64,000 nt of DNA from Roseomonas alba (GTDB taxonomy: Bacteria > Pseudomonadota > Alphaproteobacteria > Acetobacterales > Acetobacteraceae), in assembly GCF_019430885.1 (NCBI RefSeq), contig NZ_JAHYBZ010000001.1, positions 895,855 through 959,854 on the forward strand, given 5' to 3'. The first letter of the stretch is position 1, and each line of letters begins with the position of its first letter. The position numbers and the translations under genes were made by a program. This document shows positions 17,938 through 25,318 of this stretch, piece after piece. Under the pieces are notes generated by a model. The model had not been told where the DNA came from. It made no database searches and saw only the letters and a program-made list of their open reading frames with translations.

Positions 17938-18269
17938 CTGGAACGCCCCCGCACGAGATGCGGCGCGCGCGGCGGCGCCAATGTGGCGAGGCGGAACTTC
18001 AGGCGCTCTGCACTGGCCCGCGCCGTCTCCGATGCCTTCTCGGCGACCCGGGCCTTTTGGTCACCTTCGGCTGCGGCGCGGAAGTGCGCGATCCGATCGG
18101 CCTGCTCGCGCATCGCATCCTCGATGCCGCGGAGGCGGTGGCGCAGCTCGGCTGTGCCGCCGCCGGCTGCGAGCGCGGCGCGGATCGCGGCTCGGACCTC
18201 AGCGGCCTGAGCCTCGAGTTCGGCGCCGGCAGTCGTATCGTCGTCGGGCGTTGTCATCGTCGGGATCAC
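17934..18269 (-). CDS. Small coiled-coil phage-module protein
   Basis: A 111-residue helical protein with heptads over most of its length (ELEAQAAEVRAAIRAAL; QADRIAHFRAAAEGDQKARV). The start at 18269 overlaps the preceding stop as ATGA. It may be a tail assembly or scaffold protein. The function is unknown. Confidence 0.55.
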   Translation of the reverse strand: MIPTMTTPDDDTTAGAELEAQAAEVRAAIRAALAAGGGTAELRHRLRGIEDAMREQADRIAHFRAAAEGDQKARVAEKASETARASAERLKFRLATLAPPRAPHLVRGRSR

Positions 18270-18802
18270 CGGCCGCGGTCCGCGCGGGCGATGGCATCGT
18301 CGAGACGGTGAACGCGCGCCTCGATGGCGATGACCTGCTGGCCAGTGATCTGGCCTGCGTGGAGCAACGCCAGCGCTTTGGCCAACACGGCGTGGCCATT
18401 CTCGCGGATGCGCTGACGGTGTTCCCTCTGGGCTGCGGTCCGCATCTCCGCGGACGCGATCTTCGCCTCCGCGGCCAGCCCGGTCAGGCGCGCGCTGCGA
18501 CGAGCGGCGGATTCGGGCGGGCTGAAGAAGACATCCAACCCGGTTGCCTTCCTCATCGGCTGGCCGTCGCGGGCGGCGGCGTCTGCATCCGACTGGCGGC
18601 GCCCCGCGCGGGCCGACTCCGCGATCTCGGCGTCATCGGCGACGCCGTCGCCGTCAGCATCGTCGGAGTAGGTGCGGCCGCCGGATGCCGGCGCTGAGCC
18701 GCTCAAGAGCTCGTCCACCTGGCGCCGCCGCTCGGGCGGGAGGCGCTCGATCTGTTGGCCGGCCCGCAAGGCCTGCTTCAGCATATCGAAATAGTTGGCC
18801 AT
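18266..18802 (-). CDS. Phage-module protein with calcium-binding-like loop
   Basis: A 178-residue protein. Residues about 47-59 hold a DxDxDG loop (DDADGDGVADDAEI), like an EF-hand or dockerin calcium site. The rest is helical and Arg/Ala-rich. The start overlaps the preceding stop by one base (TGATG). No family is recognised. The position suggests a head-tail or tail accessory role. Confidence 0.55.
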   Translation of the reverse strand: MANYFDMLKQALRAGQQIERLPPERRRQVDELLSGSAPASGGRTYSDDADGDGVADDAEIAESARAGRRQSDADAAARDGQPMRKATGLDVFFSPPESAARRSARLTGLAAEAKIASAEMRTAAQREHRQRIRENGHAVLAKALALLHAGQITGQQVIAIEARVHRLDDAIARADRGR

Positions 18803-19680
18803 CAGTTCTTCCTCTTCGTGATTTCGCCGCGCTTCAGGTCGGCCAGGAATCGTTCACACCATTCCGAGGCCTCGGCCGGCCCGATGCCGTGCTCGTGCGT
18901 GGCATGCGCGACCACGTCGCGCGGATGCAGATGGACGCGGCCGCGCCACACCGCCTCGGCGACGCGGTCGCGGAAGTCCCAATAGGAATGGACGCGGCGA
19001 TCGAGGCTCTGCTTCGCGAGGGCGGCGCCGCCCGTCAGCGCGGCGGCATCGGTGCCCCCACCGCTCACCTCCAGAGCCTTGGTCAGGTCCAACCCGCCGG
19101 GGCCCCAGCTCTTGGCCAGCGCGCCGATCGGCACGGTGGAAACTGAGGGGACGGAGAGGTTCACCGGGGTCTTCGAGAACCCGATGTTGGTCCAGCGCAC
19201 CTGGCGGATGACGGTGCGGCGCCCCTTCGTCTTGGGGTCCAGCTCCGTATCCTTGGCGACCACAGCGCCGCCCACGCTCGGATACCAGCGCTGCGGCGGG
19301 CTGATCTTGGTCAGGCTGTCCCAGAAGTCGTTGGCCTTCGCGGCCACCGGCCCCTCGCCGCGATAGACCTGCCCCTTGACGAAGGTCCGGCCGCCCGTGA
19401 TCCGCACCTCGGCCGGGCGGCCGATCTCGAACGTCGGATAGTTGGGGATGCCGGCCTTCGGGCCGAGCTGCGTGATGTGGTCGAGGTCAAGGTTGCCGTA
19501 GCGGAGGTAGTAGTCCGCGCTGTCCTTGAGCGCCTTGGCCAGCACCACCTCGCCCTGGTGGTCACGCGCCTCGTTGCTGGCCTCGAGATAGACGAATCGC
19601 TCGCCGCCCTCCTCGGCCGGGGTGGCCTTCAGGCAGTCGCGGAGGCTGAGGAAGCTGGTCTGTTCGGCACGGTCGATCAT
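18802..19680 (-). CDS. Putative phage maturation (prohead-type) protease
   Basis: A 292-residue protein, first gene of the tail module. The segment ASNEARDHQGEVV, then YGNLDLDH and a central GRTFVKGQVYRG barrel strand resemble prohead-protease-like folds. The His in LDLDH would be a catalytic candidate and a Ser lies later. No capsid or portal gene is nearby, so the substrate is unclear. It could instead be another structural protein. Confidence 0.45.
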   Translation of the reverse strand: MIDRAEQTSFLSLRDCLKATPAEEGGERFVYLEASNEARDHQGEVVLAKALKDSADYYLRYGNLDLDHITQLGPKAGIPNYPTFEIGRPAEVRITGGRTFVKGQVYRGEGPVAAKANDFWDSLTKISPPQRWYPSVGGAVVAKDTELDPKTKGRRTVIRQVRWTNIGFSKTPVNLSVPSVSTVPIGALAKSWGPGGLDLTKALEVSGGGTDAAALTGGAALAKQSLDRRVHSYWDFRDRVAEAVWRGRVHLHPRDVVAHATHEHGIGPAEASEWCERFLADLKRGEITKRKN

Positions 19681-19759
19681 CTCCTCATGATTCCGTCACG
19701 ACCTGGGCGGCGGACCCGACCAATCTTCGCGAGGGTGCGGAATTCTGGTCGCTTCGCGT

Positions 19760-19797
19760 TCCTCGCCGGATTCAGCGCGCGGGCATTCCGGCGAGGA
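19760..19797 (-). terminator. Stem-loop after the GcrA-like operon
   Basis: An 11-base perfect inverted repeat TCCTCGCCGGA/TCCGGCGAGGA with a 16-base loop, 28 bases beyond the stop at 19825. There is no T-run, so it may be a terminator or an mRNA-stabilising hairpin. It separates the regulatory unit from the tail module. Confidence 0.45.
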
Positions 19798-19824
19798 GGT
19801 GACGATGAGGTCTATGCGGCGGCG

Positions 19825-20064
19825 TCAGCGGCTCGTGCTGTGGCCTCCCCGACGTGCGTTGCCGGACGCTGCCCGCGATATCCGCCGTGGGCCTACGAGG
19901 CGCCGCAATCGGGCGGGCATCGCCGGCACGACGCGATAGGCTCTGGCGTGGTGCTCCGCGCAGTACGAGCTGCCGCGTTGCCGTGGCGCATCGCACGTTC
20001 GGTAGTCGGGTGAGCGCGGCTCGCCGATCGGCCAGCAGCAGGCACCCCGCTGCGGAAGCGTCAT
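19825..20064 (-). CDS. Mini GcrA-like zinc-finger protein
   Basis: A 79-residue protein. CCWPIGEPRSPDYRTC followed by YCAEHHARAY matches the C-terminal signature of GcrA, the alphaproteobacterial sigma70-binding cell-cycle regulator. The DNA-binding N-terminal half of GcrA is missing. ATG 20064 overlaps the preceding stop as ATGA, which sets the start and shows coupling. On an integrative element such a fragment could bind sigma70 or interfere with host GcrA; this is inference. Confidence 0.7.
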   Translation of the reverse strand: MTLPQRGACCWPIGEPRSPDYRTCDAPRQRGSSYCAEHHARAYRVVPAMPARLRRLVGPRRISRAASGNARRGGHSTSR

Positions 20065-20366
20065 GCCGAGACAATCGAGCCGGCATGGCAAGCGCCGCTC
20101 AGCGCATCCAGCGCCGCCGCGATCTCGTCCAGCCACCGATCCGCGCCATCGTCGCCGAAGGCGACGCGCATGACCCGCACGGCGATACGCGCGCGGAGGA
20201 CCTGCAAGGGCAGGGAGGGGTTCGGCACAGACAGCGCGACCGCTTCGGCCGCATGCCTCGCGTCGCAGGCGAGGTCGAACGTGCTGCCATCCTCGCCGAG
20301 CATTAGGTCTTCGGCAGCTCCGCCGAGCGGGCCGAGGTAGCGCCAAAGAATGTTCTCGGGCTGCAT
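20061..20366 (-). CDS. Unknown protein coupled to the GcrA-like gene
   Basis: A 101-residue acidic protein. AAGGAG nine bases before ATG 20366 sets the start rather than 20414. Its pattern (LMLGEDGSTFDLACDARHAAEAV and a helical RVMRVAFGDDGADRWLDE) suggests a small globular alpha/beta protein. It is the first gene of a two-gene unit. No family is recognised. Confidence 0.65.
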   Translation of the reverse strand: MQPENILWRYLGPLGGAAEDLMLGEDGSTFDLACDARHAAEAVALSVPNPSLPLQVLRARIAVRVMRVAFGDDGADRWLDEIAAALDALSGACHAGSIVSA

Positions 20367-20648
20367 TTGGAGAGGCTCCTTCAATTGGGTCGGTATTGAG
20401 GCTGACATGAGCAATTCGAGCAGTAAATGTACTTAGAAATTGGCAGAAATTGAATAATCCATGCGCCGATATTGAGTATTGTGATTTCCGGTTCGGACAT
20501 TTCCGAAAGAATGCGGTTCGATCGTTGGGGCAACTACGGCTACCTGCCGACCACAGGGCATCGCCCCTGTGGAATTGTCCGAGCGGCCATGTCCGAGACG
20601 CTCGGACGAATCCGCATGCCGTCGGCACGGTGTAGCGCGTGAAGTAAT

Positions 20649-20664
20649 ATCACGTTTGCGTGAT
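20649..20664. promoter_or_regulatory. Operator-like palindrome ATCACG-N4-CGTGAT
   Basis: A perfect inverted repeat, ATCACG TTTG CGTGAT, in the AT-richer gap between two minus-strand operons of the element. The size and symmetry suit a phage repressor or Cro-type site. No binding protein can be assigned. Confidence 0.4.
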
Positions 20665-20675
20665 GTCCTTCCCGT

Positions 20676-20700
20676 CCGTCGCCGATGGCCTCGGCGACGG
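20676..20700 (-). terminator. Ten-base-pair stem-loop after the antirepressor operon
   Basis: CCGTCGCCGA/TCGGCGACGG around the five-base loop TGGCC, 10 bases beyond the stop at 20710. It lacks a T-run. It is a likely terminator or mRNA 3' end. Confidence 0.5.
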
Positions 20701-20709
20701 GCAATTGCG

Positions 20710-21159
20710 TCACTGCATCGGGTGGAGATACGCGGACGGGACCAGGCGCGCGTGCCTATCGGCACCGCATTCGCGGAGCGATTCCATTGCTTCCTCCAGC
20801 GTCATGCCGAGGGCGCTGGCGATGGAGGCGAGGTCCACCATCATTTCGCCGGTCCGCTCATCCACCATCGGCGTGACGCCGATTTCCCGGAGGAACCGGA
20901 GGAGACCGGTGCGGATGGTCGCCTGCGCATCCGGCGGGAGGGAGCCGATGTCCTCCACCGCGGCCGCGACGAAGTCACCGTTGGCCGGCGGAGCCAGTTC
21001 AATCAGCTCCGGCAGCTCCGGGTGGGCCGCGCAGTAGGCGAGGAGGGAGGCTTCGATCTCCTCCAACATTTCCGGCGTCGGGTCGTCGATGCCAGCTTCC
21101 ATCGCGATGTCGCGGGCGCTGAGGTAGATGCCGGGCAGCGTGCGCTTGACGTTCGGCAT
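20710..21159 (-). CDS. Unknown acidic protein of the antirepressor operon
   Basis: A 149-residue protein with a helical acidic N-terminus (ARDIAMEAGIDDPTPEMLEE) and repeated helix pairs. From ATG 21159 it overlaps the antirepressor stop by one base (TGATG). The open frame extends upstream to 21633, but that part overlaps the antirepressor and is compositionally non-protein-like. The function is unknown; co-translation with an antirepressor suggests phage regulation. Confidence 0.65.
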   Translation of the reverse strand: MPNVKRTLPGIYLSARDIAMEAGIDDPTPEMLEEIEASLLAYCAAHPELPELIELAPPANGDFVAAAVEDIGSLPPDAQATIRTGLLRFLREIGVTPMVDERTGEMMVDLASIASALGMTLEEAMESLRECGADRHARLVPSAYLHPMQ

Positions 21160-21932
21160 CACGCGACTCCCTTGCGGCTGGCGCCCATGATCTCGGCGAG
21201 GCGGGCGAGGCCCTTCGCCGTGACCTTCACCTGCTCCACGATCTTCTCGCTGCCGTCGCTGCGGGTGATCTCCGTGACCTTGCATTCGAGCAGCCCGGAC
21301 TTGAGGCGGTCCTGGTAGGCCACCCAGCCCTTGCCGCCCGCCCGGCGGTAGATCCACCGATTCGCCTGGAGGTACGAAAACAGCGCCTTCGGCTTCTCCT
21401 GGAGGGCCTTTGCCGCGTCGATGATGCACATGCTCCCGTCCGCCGCGGTCGCGATGCGGTCGAGGGCGGCTGCCTTCGGCGCTGCGACGGCCAACTCCGC
21501 CTTGTGCCGTTCGATGGCCGCCTGGAGCACGGTCAGTGCCCGGGCGGCCAGTTCCTCCGGCGTCTCCTGGGGCTGGGACAGCATGTAACCTCCGTCCCGC
21601 CGGATCGCCGGCAGCACCTCGCCGGCCACCCACTTCTGCATCGGCAGGGCCGCCGGCTTGTCAGACCGGCCGAGGAAGAAATACAGGCCGGGCTCGGACA
21701 GCACCGCCATGTCTTGCTTCCCGGAGGGGGTCAGAACGGAATTGACCCCCTTCCATTCCTCCGGGACGTGCTTGATCGTCGCCGAACCGGCCCAAACGTA
21801 ACCCAGCGCCTCCGCCACATCCTTCGCGACGAAGGCGGGCGTTCCGTTCCAGGTGACGGCGCGGACCTCAGCGCGGCGCCCACCATGGTCGAAGATGAAG
21901 GGGACTGCGGAACTGGTGCTGATCGCGTTCAC
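21159..21932 (-). CDS. Phage antirepressor with BRO-N and KilAC domains
   Basis: A 257-residue protein from GTG 21932 (GGGAGG nine bases upstream). Residues about 10-115 are a BRO-N domain (RAVTWNGTPAFVAKDVAEALGY to MQKWVAGEVLPAIRRDGGYML). Residues about 150-255 are a KilAC-type DNA-binding domain (CIIDAAKALQEKPKALFSYL, NRWIYRR, VTAKGLARLAEIMG). Such proteins relieve phage repression. It lies 4 bases after an AlpA-like gene. This is the only complete BRO-N/KilAC copy in the window. Confidence 0.85.
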   Translation of the reverse strand: MNAISTSSAVPFIFDHGGRRAEVRAVTWNGTPAFVAKDVAEALGYVWAGSATIKHVPEEWKGVNSVLTPSGKQDMAVLSEPGLYFFLGRSDKPAALPMQKWVAGEVLPAIRRDGGYMLSQPQETPEELAARALTVLQAAIERHKAELAVAAPKAAALDRIATAADGSMCIIDAAKALQEKPKALFSYLQANRWIYRRAGGKGWVAYQDRLKSGLLECKVTEITRSDGSEKIVEQVKVTAKGLARLAEIMGASRKGVA

Positions 21933-21936
21933 GGCT

Positions 21937-22125
21937 TCAGCCCTCCCGCTGCGCGTTGCGCCAGGCCCGGACATCGGCGGGCATGTAGCGGACGAGGCGG
22001 CCGATGCGGATGCAGCGCGGGCCACTCCCTTCACGGCGGAAGCGCGCGAGGGTGGGATATGCGATGCCCGCGAGCTTCGCCGCGTCGGCCTCGTTGATCG
22101 GGATATCGTCGGTGTCGGTCGCCAT
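21937..22125 (-). CDS. AlpA/excisionase-like MerR-type DNA-binding protein
   Basis: A 62-residue winged-helix protein. INEADAAKLAGIAYPTLARF is the helix-turn-helix and IGRLVRYMPADVRAW the wing, as in AlpA and phage excisionases. It heads the minus-strand operon with the antirepressor. It is probably a transcription regulator or recombination directionality factor. A second AlpA-like gene lies at 28203. Confidence 0.75.
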   Translation of the reverse strand: MATDTDDIPINEADAAKLAGIAYPTLARFRREGSGPRCIRIGRLVRYMPADVRAWRNAQREG

Positions 22126-22294
22126 GACTGTCTCCGCTGGCTGGCGTTGCTGACCAGCTCAGTTCAGCGTCACGACATCGCGGGAGACATCAGGTTGTTC
22201 CGCGTGATCTCCAGACAGAATGACGTAAGCCATCCGCGATAGTGCGCCGCGCTGCTGGGCTGGCGCTGGCGTCTCCGCCGTCCATTAGGGCGGC

Positions 22295-22767
22295 GTGTTG
22301 CAGCCCATGCCATGGCCCAAGATGCACGCGAGCCATCGCGCCCTGTTCCATGAGGTGGCGACGCATACCCGCACGATGGTCGAGCGCGAGGGCGCCGAGG
22401 CGATCTGCCGGGCCGAGGTGGTCGAGCGCTTCGTTGGGCGTGGCGCATCGGCTGGACGCTCTACCGCTGGCTGTCCTTCCTGATCGGGCCAGCCCCGAAG
22501 CAGAAGGCGCGGCGCAAGACGCCGTTGCTGTGGAACCTGCCGGAGCATGCGCGGGCGCGCGACCTGGTCCCGGCCGATGTTGCGGCGAAGGGCCCGAACG
22601 CGGTCCAGGGATGCATCCGCCAGCGCCGATACGAGCTGCGCGCGCTGATGAACGGCCGCGACGTTGAGGTGCCGCTTCTCACGTCGCGCGAGCACCGCCT
22701 GAACCCGGCCCCCGGGGCCGGCTTCGCCCTGATTCCCTACGATCCCAGCACCGCCCCGAAGGAGGGG
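22295..22767 (+). pseudogene. Frameshifted helix-turn-helix protein gene
   Basis: The N-terminal part reads MHASHRALFHEVATHTRTM...VERFVGRGAS in one frame. The continuation TLYRWLSFLIGP...LYRW-type helix is one base off, with the shift between about 22440 and 22453. Joined, the turn VGRGAS/TLYRW matches FLGRGASPATLYRW in the gene at 12335-12895. The downstream frame has no stop before the antirepressor at 22771, so the remnant runs in-frame into it. Confidence 0.6.
22741..22763 (+). repeat. Leader repeat copy 1 (ribosome site before module start)
   Basis: A 23-base sequence, identical to 23461-23483, ends in GAAGGA and places a ribosome site just before ATG 22771. The second copy does the same before the in-frame ATG 23491, exactly 720 bases on. 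Confidence 0.85.
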
Positions 22768-22770
22768 AGC

Positions 22771-24660
22771 ATGGACGACAACGAGAACGCGATCGCGCGC
22801 CTGTTGCCGGTGCAGCCGCACCGCATCGGCGAGGGCCCGGTCGAGACCATCGCGGCGACAAAGCTGCACGCCTTCCTGGGGGCGGGGCGCGACTGCCCCA
22901 CCTGGATCAAGGGGCGCATCGCGAAATACTCCTTCACGGAAGGCGTTGATTTCGTGAAGGAATCTCGCTCCCCCAAAACGGGGAGCGAGTGGGGCGGCCA
23001 GAACGCGCTCGAATGGCACCTCACCCTCGACATGGCGAAAGAACTCGCCATGGTCCAGAACAACGAGAAGGGGCGCGATGCGCGGCGCTACTTCATCGAC
23101 TGCGAGCGGCGGTTGAAGGCGGCGGCGGAGGGCGACCTGTCCGCGCTGCCGCCGGCGAAGGGCAAGGACCCCGGGCGCCAGGTCGCGGCCATCGTGGAGA
23201 AGAAGATCGCGCCGATGATGAAGCTCCTCGAGGCCACGTCGCGCGGCCTCGCGGCGATCGAGGCGTCGATGCCCGGCCTGCACCGCAGCGCCGAGACGGA
23301 GGTGACGCTGACCCACAAGCCGGCGATCTGGTTCGCCGAGCGGGAAGGGATCACCAAGCGGGGGAAGGGGGCGACGCTGCTGATCGGCAACCAGCTCTCG
23401 AGCTTCGCGCGGCGCCACCCGATGCAGGGCGCGGAGGCCAGCTCGGACCCGATCCCCCATGATCCCAGCACCGCCCCGAAGGAAGGCACGATGAGCAAGC
23501 CTGAGAACGCCCTGGCCGAAATCTCGTTCCATGGCGCCACGCTGGTCGCGCGCCGCGGCGACACCCCCGAAACCACCATGGTCGCGATGAAGCCGATCGT
23601 GGAGGGGATGGGCTTGGATTGGAGCGCGCAGCTCAAGAAACTCAAGGAGAATCCTGTGCTGGCGAAGGGTATGGCAGTTATTGCCATCCCTTCGGCCGGG
23701 GGCGATCAGGATGGGGTCGCACTCCAGCTCACGCGCCTGAACTTCTGGCTCGCCACCGTCTCGACCAAGCGCATCGCCGACCTCGCCACGCGCGAGGCGA
23801 TCATCGTCTATCAGGAGGAGTGTGCCGACACGCTGTTCGCCCACTTCTTCGGCCAGGCGACCGGCGAGCCGCAGCGGCGCGTCACCGAGGCCGACCTTGG
23901 GCGCCAGACGGCGGCGATCATCGACGTGAAGATCGCGCCGATGATGAAGCTCCTCGAGGCCACGTCGCGCGGCCTCGCGGCGATCGAGGCGGCGCGCGGC
24001 TTGGCCTGGGCGGAGGGCCTGGCCGCCGGGCTGGTGCCGCTGGTGACGGGCGCAGTGCCGCCGAGCGTCGAGCCTTCGTCCGAAATCCGGGCGAAGGAGC
24101 CGCCGATCGCCGAGGTGGTCCATCCCGTCGCGGTGGCGGCGCCGGCGGCGATGCCCTTCGTCTTCGAGGGCGCCGAGGTCCGCGTCGTCAGCCGGGGTGG
24201 CGATGCGTGGTTCATCCTCGCCGACATCTGCCGGGTGCTCGGTCTGTCCAACCCGAGCATGGCGGCGAAGGGCCTTCATGAGGATGAGAAGGGCACCCTA
24301 AGCCAGACTGAGGGTGCCAATTTCAAAGGCTTAGGCGGTGGCGGCGCCATGCCGACCGTCATCAACGAGGCCGGCATGTATCGGCTGGTGATGCGCTCGG
24401 ATAAGCCGGCGGCCGAGCGGTTCCAGCGGTGGGTCGCCGGCGAGGTGCTGCCGTCCGTCCGCAAGAACGGGGGCTACATCGCCGGCCAGGAGAAGGTGGC
24501 GACGGGCGAGATGACGCGCGAGGAGCTGATGGCCCGCGCGGTGCTGGCGGCGGAGGGCGCGATCCGCGATGCCGAGGAGGCGCGCCGCATGGCCGTGGCG
24601 CGCGTGGACCAGCTCCATGCAGGGTTTGCGCGAGGTGCATGTCGTGGTGGTTCAACTTGA
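22771..24660 (+). CDS. Composite antirepressor: AntA/AntB + P22-AR-N + BRO-N
   Basis: A 629-residue open frame holding three phage antirepressor domain types. Residues 5-115 are AntA/AntB-like (LPVQPHRIGEGPVETIAATK; LTLDMAKELAMVQNNEKGRD). From Met241 comes a P22-AR-N-like domain (FHGATLVARRGDTPETTMV; MGLDWSAQLKKLKENPV). From Met461 comes BRO-N (MPFVFEGAEVRVVSRGGDAW; RWVAGEVLPSVRKNGGY). A KilAC domain is missing. Modules 1 and 2 each begin with the same ribosome-site leader, and both carry a near-identical MMKLLEATSRGLAAIEA segment. Internal starts at 22771, 23491 and perhaps 24151 could yield separate proteins. It is on the plus strand, opposite to most of the element. Confidence 0.75.
   Translation: MDDNENAIARLLPVQPHRIGEGPVETIAATKLHAFLGAGRDCPTWIKGRIAKYSFTEGVDFVKESRSPKTGSEWGGQNALEWHLTLDMAKELAMVQNNEKGRDARRYFIDCERRLKAAAEGDLSALPPAKGKDPGRQVAAIVEKKIAPMMKLLEATSRGLAAIEASMPGLHRSAETEVTLTHKPAIWFAEREGITKRGKGATLLIGNQLSSFARRHPMQGAEASSDPIPHDPSTAPKEGTMSKPENALAEISFHGATLVARRGDTPETTMVAMKPIVEGMGLDWSAQLKKLKENPVLAKGMAVIAIPSAGGDQDGVALQLTRLNFWLATVSTKRIADLATREAIIVYQEECADTLFAHFFGQATGEPQRRVTEADLGRQTAAIIDVKIAPMMKLLEATSRGLAAIEAARGLAWAEGLAAGLVPLVTGAVPPSVEPSSEIRAKEPPIAEVVHPVAVAAPAAMPFVFEGAEVRVVSRGGDAWFILADICRVLGLSNPSMAAKGLHEDEKGTLSQTEGANFKGLGGGGAMPTVINEAGMYRLVMRSDKPAAERFQRWVAGEVLPSVRKNGGYIAGQEKVATGEMTREELMARAVLAAEGAIRDAEEARRMAVARVDQLHAGFARGACRGGST
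23202..23265 (+). repeat. 64-base direct repeat, copy 1
   Basis: Identical to 23928-23991 over 64 bases. It encodes KIAPMMKLLEATSRGLAAIE in both antirepressor modules. The copies are 726 bases apart and would support recombination that deletes or exchanges a module. Confidence 0.9.
23461..23483 (+). repeat. Leader repeat copy 2 (internal ribosome site)
   Basis: Identical to 22741-22763. Here it lies inside the open frame (peptide DPSTAPKEG) and ends in GAAGGAAGG seven bases before the in-frame ATG 23491. This suggests that a once-separate gene was fused together with its ribosome site. Confidence 0.85.
23928..23991 (+). repeat. 64-base direct repeat, copy 2
   Basis: Second copy of the repeat at 23202-23265, in the P22-AR-N module. 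It shows that modules 1 and 2 have exchanged or copied their C-terminal linker recently. Confidence 0.9.
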
Positions 24661-24690
24661 GTGCGACCACAGGTTCAACTTAGGTCGCAC
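24661..24690. other. Inverted repeat after the composite antirepressor
   Basis: GTGCGACC/GGTCGCAC, eight-base arms with a 14-base loop, starts right after the stop at 24660. GGTTCAACTT is repeated at 24649-24658 and 24672-24681, so the arms overlap a short direct repeat. It could be a terminator or the scar of the recombination that removed the antirepressor C-terminus. Confidence 0.45.
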
Positions 24691-24700
24691 CGCGGGTGAG

Positions 24701-24828
24701 GTGCCCCCCCACACCCCGCGGTGGGCGAAGTGGGGGCTACGGAACTTCCGATTGCTGCGCCATCTGGTCACGGCCGGCCGAAGCCTGCCCGGTTGCCATC
24801 GCCCGAAGGCGGTATCCGCTCGCGGCGG
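24701..24828 (+). other. Structured element B (relative of element A)
   Basis: It matches element A (10709-10823): 27 of 33 bases from ACGGAACTTCCG to CTGGTCAC, then CCGGTTGCCATC, then TCGCGGC. The first stem is CCCCCAC/GTGGGGG here (24706-24712 with 24730-24736) instead of CCCCTCGC/GCGAGGGG. The last hairpin is CGCC-CGAA-GGCG instead of CCCTC-CGGG-GAGGG. Changes on both arms that keep pairing favour an RNA structure. It lies between the composite antirepressor and the AntA remnant. Confidence 0.45.
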
Positions 24829-25003
24829 GCACCTGATAGCCGATCGACCGATGCGCGCTCAACCTGCATGTGGCGCTGCTCAAGCAATGCTTATGCATCT
24901 GCTCAAGCATTGCTTACGCACATCGGTAAGCAGCAGGTCTTCGCGGAAGCCTTGTAGAAGGCCGGTTTCAGCGCGGCGTCTTCCGGCCTGCGGTGATGTC
25001 CGC

Positions 25004-25314
25004 GCGATCGCGCGCCTCCTGCCGGTGCAACCGCACCGCATCGGCGAGGGCCCGGTCGAGACCATCGCGGCGACCAAGCTGCATACCTACCTGGAGGTGG
25101 GGAAGCGTTTCACCACATGGGTCGAGGAGCGGATCGAGACATACGGGTTCGCCGATGGCGTGGACTACATCATCACTGAGGATTTGCGCCTCCCAAACTC
25201 GGGAAGCTCAAAAGCGCGCCCCCAGAAGGCCAAGGAATACTATCTGACCCTCGACATGGCGAAGGAGCTGGCCATGGTCTAGAATAACGAGAAGGGCTGA
25301 GAGGCGCGGCGCTG
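25004..25314 (+). pseudogene. Broken copy of the AntA/AntB antirepressor module
   Basis: From 25004 the DNA is nearly identical to the start of the module at 22790 (AIARLLPVQPHRIGEGPVET). It then diverges and returns at LTLDMAKELAMV. A CAG codon of the intact copy is TAG here (25280-25282), followed by a second stop where GAGAAGGGGCGC reads GAGAAGGGCTGA. No start with a ribosome site is seen. It is a recent duplicate that is now dead or supplies sequence for recombination. Confidence 0.8.
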
Positions 25315-25318
25315 TCCG

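Larger units (their letters stand above)
20367..20709. other. AT-richer regulatory gap in the element
   Basis: No gene is seen. The right part of 20410-20530 is AT-rich for this genome and carries repeated CGGACA/TCCGAG words (around 20494-20612). It probably holds the promoter of the 20366 operon. It also contains the palindrome at 20649 and the stem-loop at 20676. Confidence 0.5.

Noticed and set aside
16025..18697. Plus-strand open frame of 890 codons
   Set aside because: It lies opposite the tape measure and its neighbours, has no ribosome site and no domain-like pattern.
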